Below are positions 31,958 through 64,000 of a stretch of 64,000 nucleotides of DNA, in pieces. Every line of letters begins with the position of its first letter. Within the stretch, counting starts at the first letter, position 1. The notes under the pieces were generated by a model. The model saw only the letters and a list, made by a program, of their open reading frames with translations. It searched no databases and had not been told where the DNA came from. This stretch comes from Synaphobranchus kaupii (lineage: Eukaryota > Chordata > Actinopteri > Anguilliformes > Synaphobranchidae), in contig CM056380.1 in NCBI GenBank assembly GCA_029718625.1, positions 104,165,893 through 104,229,892 on the forward strand, given 5' to 3'. Position numbers and translations under genes: made by a program.

Positions 31958-32270
31958 TAGGGTGTTTTGCTTGGCATCCTAATAATAAACAGGGTGCTTG
32001 GGAGTGTACCAGACAGAACTGAGACAGTGTTGGATGCTCTATAGCAAAAAAGCCTGTCCTTCCAATTAAACTTTTTAGTTTAGTTTTTAAGTTCTTAAGT
32101 TTCGTATATCAGTCTGGCTCAGACTCACAAACTTCATTGTGCACTCTAGAAGTTGGGGCAAATTGAACAAAAGGTTGCAATATTCACTGCTATATTTGCA
32201 AATTACATGTGTTGTTTGGTTTTTGTAGTGTAGTTTTTATGGAAGTGTAGTAGAATTACAGTGCCCCCCT
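30863..32270. other. No recognised gene; (AAT)n microsatellite at 31910-31952
   Basis: Upstream flank or first intron of SAMHD1. Purine-rich sequence from about 30930 to 31840 reads open on the minus strand in two places (30945-31259 and 31501-31839) without a recognised domain. A clean ATA/AAT trinucleotide tract lies at 31910-31952. I looked here for exons of the SAMHD1 N-terminal SAM domain and saw none. Confidence 0.4.
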
Positions 32271-32279
32271 GCCCCCCAG

Positions 32280-56595
<24,316 letters not shown>

Positions 56596-57560
56596 TACTC
56601 AGAACTAAAGGAGGCTCACCAGATCTGACTGATCACCGCTGTCAGAGCCAATCAGACCACCGCAAAATGTCCCTCGCTTGAGATAACACTTACACTGACA
56701 CCTACACAACCACGCTCTAATCGACCCTGGAGCTGAACACACAGCGCTTCAGGCAAGAAACTCTGGGCATATAGCCATCATCATGTGTGTTTACTTATTT
56801 GATTAAGTTACTTTATGCATTATATAATCATATAATTATATATACCTATAATCCTTTAATATCTTTATTTTATATTTTAAATCATCTGTAGAAAGTAGTA
56901 GAAAGAACACAGTAAAAGAAGGAAATTATTCTGTACTATGTGTGTGATTTGTTATTTGCAAGTTGAATTACTTGAATCTTTAAAATAGGTAAATTGTTGC
57001 TTCTGATTCACTTCTTTGATTAAGTTACTTTATGCATTAGATAATTATATATACCTATAATCCTTTAATATCTTTATTTTATATTTTAAATAATCTGTAA
57101 GTAGAAAGAACCCAGTAAAAGAAGGAAATTATTCTGTAGTATGTGTGTGATTTGTTATTTGCAAGTTGAATTACTTGAATCATTAAATTGTTTCTTGAAC
57201 TTTAGTCTGATTCACTTCTAATTCATATGAGGGCATAATGAATGTTTGTTCTCCTGGGACTGAGAGTAGGTGGGGGAGAGGAGAAAATCCCCCCAATTCC
57301 TCTAATCACTCCTGTGGGCAAAGTTGTGGCTCATGACATGATATAATATTCTTAGTTCATCAATACCCTGTGACCAATGAACTGATGATTCTACATATTC
57401 CTCCTCCTTGTTTGTGCTAGTATAAAGACTTCACTCACAACAAGTTTTGAGAACCTTCACGGAATGCTTATAGAGCTGACACGTTGCTTCTCCCAGTGCT
57501 GTTGTTATTCATTTTATTTATTTTTCTTCTTTAATAAAATGTGCCCTTTTTCAGCTCAGT
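56596..57560 (+). other. SAMHD1 3' UTR with AATAAA at 57533
   Basis: The sequence from the stop to TTTAATAAAATGTGCCC (AATAAA at about 57533) is the likely 3' UTR. It contains an imperfect tandem duplication of about 225 bp: TTGATTAAGTTACTTTATGCATTA begins near 56799 and again near 57022, followed in both by CCTATAATCCTTTAATATC and AGTAAAAGAAGGAAATTATTC. No other gene lies here. Confidence 0.6.
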
Positions 57561-57573
57561 CTGGAATTTATTT

Positions 57574-58055
57574 TGATGTAGTTGATTGATGGAAACCATT
57601 TTCAGCTAATTCCATGCTGTCCTTCTTTTGGACATACACACATTGCTAATGCTAGCGCAACTCTATGGTAACCGGTAGCATCCAGTACCAAACGCACTTA
57701 AACACTCCACAGTGCACCCAAAGCAAATAAAATACGACGACAGTCTATCGGGGTTATTTTGAGTGTTTATACCATCATTTTTGAAGTCAAACTATCGTTG
57801 AATTCTTTCATTTGTGCTGACCTATATTCTCTGTGGAAGTATGGCGGCGGATTCTATTTGCTTTGGGTGCACTGTGGAGTGTTTAAGTGCGTTTGGTAGT
57901 GGATGCTACCGCTTACCATAGAGTTGCGCTAGCATTAGCAATGTGTGTATGTCCAAAAGAAGGACAGCATGGAATTAGCTGAAAATGGTTTCCATCAATC
58001 AACTATCTCATGGGTAAGTCGTAATTGAGACATTATGTCCAAAATTCCAAACTAT
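57574..58055. mobile_element. Foldback MITE with ~155-bp arms
   Basis: The left arm 57574-57732 and right arm 57857-58011 are inverted copies sharing GTTGATTGATGGAAACCATT, TTTTGGACATACACACATTG and TTAAACACTCCACAGTGCACCC. The right arm continues into GACATTATGTCCAAAATTC, the outer end seen in related copies at 60305 and 63518. It is non-coding. Confidence 0.8.
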
Positions 58056-58059
58056 CCTT

Positions 58060-59700
58060 TTAATCCCTTTGTTCAGGCCCCCTAGTGGCATAGACCCTGG
58101 GGTCTACATCACAAACATCCTACTGTACCACATCAGAACTGCATATCATCTTCATCAGTGCCATTTGGGCTATTATCGGGCAAAATATGAAGTTTCTACA
58201 TGCCACCGTTCTTCCGTATTTCATAAAAGTATCTCAACCACTCTAAAGTGTGATTTACATGGGCGTGCATCTGGTTGAAGATACTGGACATTATTTAGAA
58301 GTTGGCTACATTTCTTTCACCACCAAAACATTTTATAGATCACAGCAATGGTAAATATTGGCAGTTAATATCATGAAACTAATTGTAATTGACCGCCTTA
58401 TCATCCAAAAAGAACACATTCTAAGCTTTCCAAAGAGGCACAAGATGAGTCTTTGGACAGTTGTGACTGATTGTCAGAGTTGTGCGTGTCACGAGCGTAT
58501 TATCAGAGCAGCATTATCAATAAGCGTCTGCGTCTCTTATTTTGCGCAGGAAAGCGCGTGATAAATATTTTTTGTACAATGGCGAAGCGTCTAAAGGATT
58601 TTCCATGCTTGAGTTGTGTGCTGCTGCTGAATTGTGTAGTCGTCCTCTGGATTCAGATGAGGAGATTGACATCCATGACTTCCTCTGAACCAGAAACCAT
58701 GGATTCCATAGCATGTGTGTACAAAGTGTGTTTGCGTGTTGTATTTTTTATATGTACTATCAATACAACACGTATGTTTTTCCGGTGTTGTATTGATAGT
58801 AGTATAGCAAGCTAGCCACAGAAAGGTGGCTAGGTTGTGTTATATTGTTTATGATGTCACATAGTTTTAGTAGTGGCGCCGAGTTCAGAATTAATACAAT
58901 TTCATAAACTTTTGACTGCAATATTACATACAATGTTTTCACCGAACTTGGAAGAACCTGATGATAATGAGGATGGCCTCCCTTTAGTCATATCAGACTT
59001 TTATCTATCAGCGAATCTGATCAATTTTAAATCTGCCAGTATACAGTATAGACCTGCAGCTAAAATTAACCACCAGTGATGTAGATCAGCACGACACAAC
59101 GCATCTGAAAACAAGCTGGAAACAAGGAAGGGTAAGCTTCAAGACTCACATTAAACATATAAAATCGATATAGAAGTTTAAGAAATAACCTGCCGTTCCC
59201 CTTTAAAGGACCTGTAGTCTTATTCAGGTTTAGCTTAGTTTATACTTAGTTAGCTAGTTACCTATTAGGTATTAGCTATAAGCTAAGCTAAACCCAAATA
59301 AGGCTCAATGATAAAGTATGGGGAGTCTGGAAAAAAGTCCCTGTCTGAGGCAACTTGGATTTCTATACCATAAGTAATGACAATGGTGGTGAACTTTCAA
59401 TCTATTACAGCTGAACTGTAATCTTACTAGGAATTTATACTACACTAAATTAGAAGCTTCCATGTGTGTCCTAGGCATTCATTATGTTGGGTGCACCAGC
59501 ATAGTTAATGTGACATAAAGGAATGACATGGCAGCAATGACATGACATGGCAGTTTCATAGTAATCCACGGACTGGCTTATGTTTACATAGTAGATTTAT
59601 TTATTTGTAATTTATTTGACCCTGTAAATTGTGTGCATGTTCTCATACATTGTCTGACTGATGCATACATTACCTTTCATGACCAGAATGGGGCTGTGGT
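58060..59700. other. Intergenic, no recognised gene
   Basis: AT-rich sequence with short open frames only. A small perfect hairpin, CTATCAATACAACAC/GTGTTGTATTGATAG, lies at about 58758-58800. A second short inverted pair, TTAGCTATAAGCTAAGCTAAACC against GGTTTAGCTTAGTTTA, lies at about 59230-59295. Confidence 0.4.
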
Positions 59701-59706
59701 GGACAT

Positions 59707-62700
59707 TTTTGGCACTGGAAACTAAACTGTGACAAATAAATTAGTAATTCCCCCTTAATTGTCTCCACATAGGACGTAATAGCTTATGTGCTTCAAATGT
59801 ACAATAAAGCTGTGTTTGTGTTTATATTTGGGTAGCTTTGGATAGGTTTGGGTAGATTTGGATAGGTTTAGATAGGTACCATTATTTTCATATGGTTTCA
59901 TAGATTTGGATAGGTTTCAGTATGTTTTTGGACACCGATATCCATTCCCCAAATCTTTTACAAAAGTTGGAAATCCTGTAATGTTATGGATGCAAATATA
60001 TTTCAAATGTGTCAAAAGAGTTTATCTGTTGAAAGTTTTTGTGTATCTCCTGAATTACTGCGATGCACAATTATCCATTTAGGGTATTTGTGGACCCCAA
60101 GGTACACTGTTTCAAATTGCCTCATGGGACATCAGCAGTAATACATTTCCATTTCTTATTTTGTACACGTGCAGACAGGAGGTTTGTAAACCAGAAAATG
60201 TAAAGTTTTACCTTGTTCACATCATTGACTCTCAGGGGTTCACCGTAACCTAGAGTGGTAGCACTTCCTTCTTCACCAGGGGTTGTGTATTCACTGCCCA
60301 TAATTGACACATTAAAGGGATAGTTCAGAATTTTGGACATAATGTCTAAATTATGACTTACCTATGATGTAGTTGATTGATGGAAACCATTTTCAGATAA
60401 TTATAATAATAATAATAATAATAATAATGCATTCAATTTCTATAGCGCTTTTCTAGGTACTCAAAGTGCTTTACAGTTTAAAATTACACACAGTAAAATT
60501 ATTTAATAAGTAGTTAATAAAAATAATAATAATAAAAAATAAAAAAAAAATAAAAAAAAATTCCATGCTGTCCCTTCTTTTGGACATACACACATTGCTA
60601 ATGCTAGCGCAACTCTAAGGTGACTGGTAGCATCCACTACCAAATGCACTTAAACACTCCACAGTACACCCAAAGCAAATAAAATATGACGGCAGTCTAT
60701 CGGGGTTGTTTTCAGTGATTATACCATCATTTTTTAAGTCAAACTATCGTTGAATCCTTTACTTTGTGCTGACCTATATTCTCTGTGGAAGTACGGCGGC
60801 AGAGCTATACTTTACGTTACCTACGAATGTACTTTACGCTACCTACTAACGTAAAGTATCGCTCCGCCGCCGTACTTCCACAGAGAATTTAGGTGAGCAC
60901 AAAGTACCGATACCGATATCGATTTTAGGGGGGGGATTCACAGATTACCGATATGGCAGCCGATATAGTGAACTTTTGAGCTTGCATGAAAATAGACCTT
61001 TTCTACGTGGATTGTGCACAGATTTAGCACCAATATAACTACGCAAAAGTACTCAGAAGACTGTTTTCTAAAACAAATAACTTTTTTTTTTTTTTTTTTA
61101 TTACAAAAAAGTTTACATTATTAAATTATTATAATATTCACACGATTAACATCATCAAGCAATTTTAGAAATTAACACTGTGATCAAATAAAGAATAGAA
61201 ATGAAATACATAGCAAAATAAACATCAGTACTTTAAGTAACTTATTGACCATTTCAATAAAGAATAAATAAAAATAAAATAAATAAATGCAGCTTTCTGT
61301 CTGGTCACATAATGTTGGCTAACAAGCGGAAAAAAGAGCCAAACTAAATGGCTCGTTCACTGAAGGATGCATCAATTTAAAACCCCTCAGAGCTAGGATC
61401 GGAAAAGTTTAGAAAACCCTTAACTGGTTTTAGCCGTGAGTGTGTACAGGATCGGTTACCGAAATCTACCATCATCTTACTTGGGTCATAAATAAAGAAT
61501 GGTGCTCCCAAGTTTCGTCGGAATTTCAAACATCTTGGCAGTTAATTTGACAGTTGAACGTGTGTTTATTTTATTGTTATTATCATGTTATCTCTACATT
61601 ATGGCTACTGATTGTGGCTTAACTTAGACGGAGGAGGAGATGTGTTGCATCTCCGTAAACACTTGGAAAGCGGCAATGATGACTGGTAATAGATTCCATA
61701 CCAATAAGGCTTTTCCTCTCCTCTCGCCCTAAAGTTAGCTGAGCAGAGGCTGTTTCACAAAGCAAAATTACTGAGTTAGTTTGAAAACCTGCACTGAGTA
61801 AAACCCAGAGAAGCTCTTTTTCTTCAGTCCATGTTCCAGATTTGGGAGGGTTCCGGGGTTTACTCAGTGCAGTTATTCAGCGGCAGTTTGCAAACATTTA
61901 TTATGACTGCAATTAAAGAATGACTAACATACTGTTGTGTTAATACACTATTATTATTGACAATATTCAATTAGCTAGCAAGAGAAACATACATTTTTAT
62001 TCCTTCCTTTCATTCAGTGAGTCTTCCTCCAGCGGCAGCGCTGCTCTCTGACTGAATGAATATTCCCTGTCACATGATATGTTGTGGGAGAACCACTAGA
62101 TGGAGTGCTAGGAGCACCCACGTCTCAGTGTAAAAAAATAGCCAGCCTATATCGGTCGTTCATATCGGCCACATGTCATCCTTGACCGCCGATACAGTAT
62201 GGTCCAGAAATGCAAATATCGACCCTGGACAGCCTCCCACTGGGCCTTGACCCTAATGCTACCATCACCTTATATTCCCTCCCTGCTCCCAGCCCACCCT
62301 GCTCCAACCCTTATTCTGACAGATGACTGATGCTAATATTTTCCTAAAAAAATAGATATAATAATAAAATGTATGCACATAAAAGATGTACTGCCTGTAT
62401 GAATATTTTTTGTCATTAGAAAACAATTGCCCTTGTTGCTCATAACTGGAGAAAAGTATGATCTTGGCAAACTAAAACAAACAGATAAAAATTATTGTAC
62501 AAAAAAAAAGGGGGTATCATCTGGTGACATTGGTTATGTTGTACCAGAGTGGTGAAGGAAATCAGCAAGTCATCCACAGTGAGCCCTATATGTATATTTA
62601 AGGACAGTGCAACATATCTTATGTCTCAAAAGGGTAAAAGTGTGTAGATATAGTAGATTTTCTTTAGCGCCAATGAATTGTCCAATTGAACTCAGCAGGA

Positions 62701-62919
62701 CAAACAATGGCTAGTTATCGCTCTTTGTCTATGAGATGGTTTAAGACTGACTTGAAACCCAAGACTCTTGATACTTTTTACCCATTTAGTAGTCAACCAT
62801 ACACTCACTGACCACTTTAATAGGTACACCTGCTTTTCACCATTAGAATCCACTATATCCATTGTCATATATGTACAATACACGTTGCCACATTGACAAA
62901 TTTAACATTCCCTGAAACC
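59707..62919. repeat. Tandem duplication unit, copy 1 (3,213 bp)
   Basis: Sequence from TTTTGGCACTGGAAACTAAA (59707) reappears at 62920 and runs to the end of the window at a constant 3,213-bp offset, until the left copy's extra insertion at about 60401-60562. It contains a foldback MITE of the GGGATAGTTCAGAATTTTGG type (60313 onward) and a hairpin with GAAGTACGGCGGC/GCCGCCGTACTTC arms (about 60788 and 60873). It also holds a repeat that opens with TACCGATACCGATATCG (60904) and may end near 62225. Confidence 0.9.
60401..60562. mobile_element. Insertion present only in the left duplicate (SINE/LINE-tail-like)
   Basis: About 160 bp starts with (ATA)n, contains TTCTATAGCGCTTTTCTAGG and TACTCAAAGTGCTTTACAG, and ends in an A-rich (AAT/AAA)n tract. 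The right duplicate has an uninterrupted CAGATAATTCCATGC at the same spot. A short AATT may be the target duplication. The core phrase is widespread in fish genomes as part of retroposon-like repeats; the class is uncertain. Confidence 0.7.
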
Positions 62920-64000
62920 TTTTGGCACTGGAAACTAAACTGTGACAAATAAATTAGTAATTCCCCCTTAATTGTCTCCACATAGGACGTAATAGCTTAT
63001 GTGCTTCAAATGTACAATAAAGCTGTGTTTGTGTTTATATTTGGGTAGCTTTGGATAGGTTTGGGTAGATTTGGATAGGTTTAGATAGGTACCATTATTT
63101 TCATATGGTTTCATAGATTTGGATAGGTTTCAGTATGTTTTTGGACACCGATATCCATTCCCCAAATCTTTTACAAAAGTTGGAAATCCTGTAATGTTAT
63201 GGATGCAAATATATTTCAAATGTGTCAAAAGAGTTTATCTGTTGAAAGTTTTTGTGTATCTCCTGAATTACTGCGATGCACAATTATCCATTTAGGGTAT
63301 TTGTGGACCCCAAGGTACACTGTTTCAAATTGCCTCATGGGACATCAGCAGTAATACATTTCCATTTCTTATTTTGTACACGTGCAGACAGGAGGTTTGT
63401 AAACCAGAAAATGTAAAGTTTTACCTTGTTCACATCATTGACTCTCAGGGGTTCACCGTAACCTAGAGTGGTAGCACTTCCTTCTTCACCAGGGGTTGTG
63501 TATTCACTGCCCATAATTGACACATTAAAGGGATAGTTCAGAATTTTGGACATAATGTCTAAATTATGACTTACCTATGATGTAGTTGATTGATGGAAAC
63601 CATTTTCAGATAATTCCATGCTGTCCCTTCTTTTGGACATACACACATTGCTAATGCTAGCGCAACTCTAAGGTGACTGGTAGCATCCACTACCAAATGC
63701 ACTTAAACACTCCACAGTACACCCAAAGCAAATAAAATATGACGGCAGTCTATCGGGGTTGTTTTCAGTGATTATACCATCATTTTTTAAGTCAAACTAT
63801 CGTTGAATCCTTTACTTTGTGCTGACCTATATTCTCTGTGGAAGTACGGCGGCAGAGCTATACTTTACGTTACCTACGAATGTACTTTACGCTACCTACT
63901 AACGTAAAGTATCGCTCCGCCGCCGTACTTCCACAGAGAATTTAGGTGAGCACAAAGTACCGATACCGATATCGATTTTAGGGGGGGGATTCACAGATTA
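62920..64000. repeat. Tandem duplication unit, copy 2 (cut by window end)
   Basis: Apparently identical, wherever I compared, to 59707-60400 and then 60563-60947, lacking only the 160-bp insertion. The unit continues beyond the window. Confidence 0.9.

Noticed and set aside
60122..60340. 72-codon minus-strand frame repeated identically at 63335-63553
   Set aside because: The identity is explained by the 3,213-bp tandem duplication, and part of the frame is MITE end sequence; no sign of selection on protein.

Overview
This is a teleost-type (ray-finned fish) nuclear genome window. The evidence is spliced vertebrate genes with GT-AG introns, dense AT-rich intergenic DNA, long (CA)n tracts, and a mix of L2-like LINEs, Tc1/Sleeping-Beauty-type, hAT, piggyBac-type and Harbinger-type repeats. 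There are no bacterial operons, ribosome binding sites or CRISPR arrays. All calls come from reading the sequence; no database search was possible.

Layout. 1-3.7 kb: two L2-like LINE fragments in opposite orientation. 3.7-8.5 kb: a GGAACTGGA minisatellite, a piece of Sleeping-Beauty-like inverted repeat, and a foldback element at 7.26-7.60 kb. 8.5-17.2 kb, minus strand: a pair of genes that look transposon-derived. One is a C2H2 zinc-finger protein with a DDE-transposase-like region (12.7-15.4 kb), broken by one stop codon and one frameshift. The other is a spliced PB1-like, 'SAMD3-like' fish-family gene (8.5-11.6 kb). 17.2-25.7 kb: two mirrored promoter-like modules, an apparently intact Tc1 element (18.9-20.4 kb), three hAT-type elements with 8-bp target-site duplications (TSDs), and a small minus-strand zinc-finger gene. 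26.2-30.9 kb: a foldback element, then a 3.8-kb piggyBac-type element with other repeats nested inside. 32.28-56.60 kb, plus strand: the one clear host gene, SAMHD1 (dNTP triphosphohydrolase), as 13 in-frame coding exons. Its introns hold microsatellites, a 2-kb array of a 40-bp minisatellite, Sleeping-Beauty-like and Harbinger-type elements and foldback repeats. 56.6-64 kb: the SAMHD1 3' UTR with an internal duplication, foldback repeats, and a 3,213-bp tandem duplication that runs off the end of the window.

How the parts relate. SAMHD1 is the only gene with a well-known cellular role: it hydrolyses dNTPs, which limits reverse transcription and retroelements. The 8.5-17.2 kb pair is the best candidate for something little described. 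It combines a C2H2/C(2)C-D(2)H transposase-like protein with a PB1-type partner, apparently downstream of one promoter-like region, which recalls the two-protein arrangement of plant CACTA elements. That link is inference.
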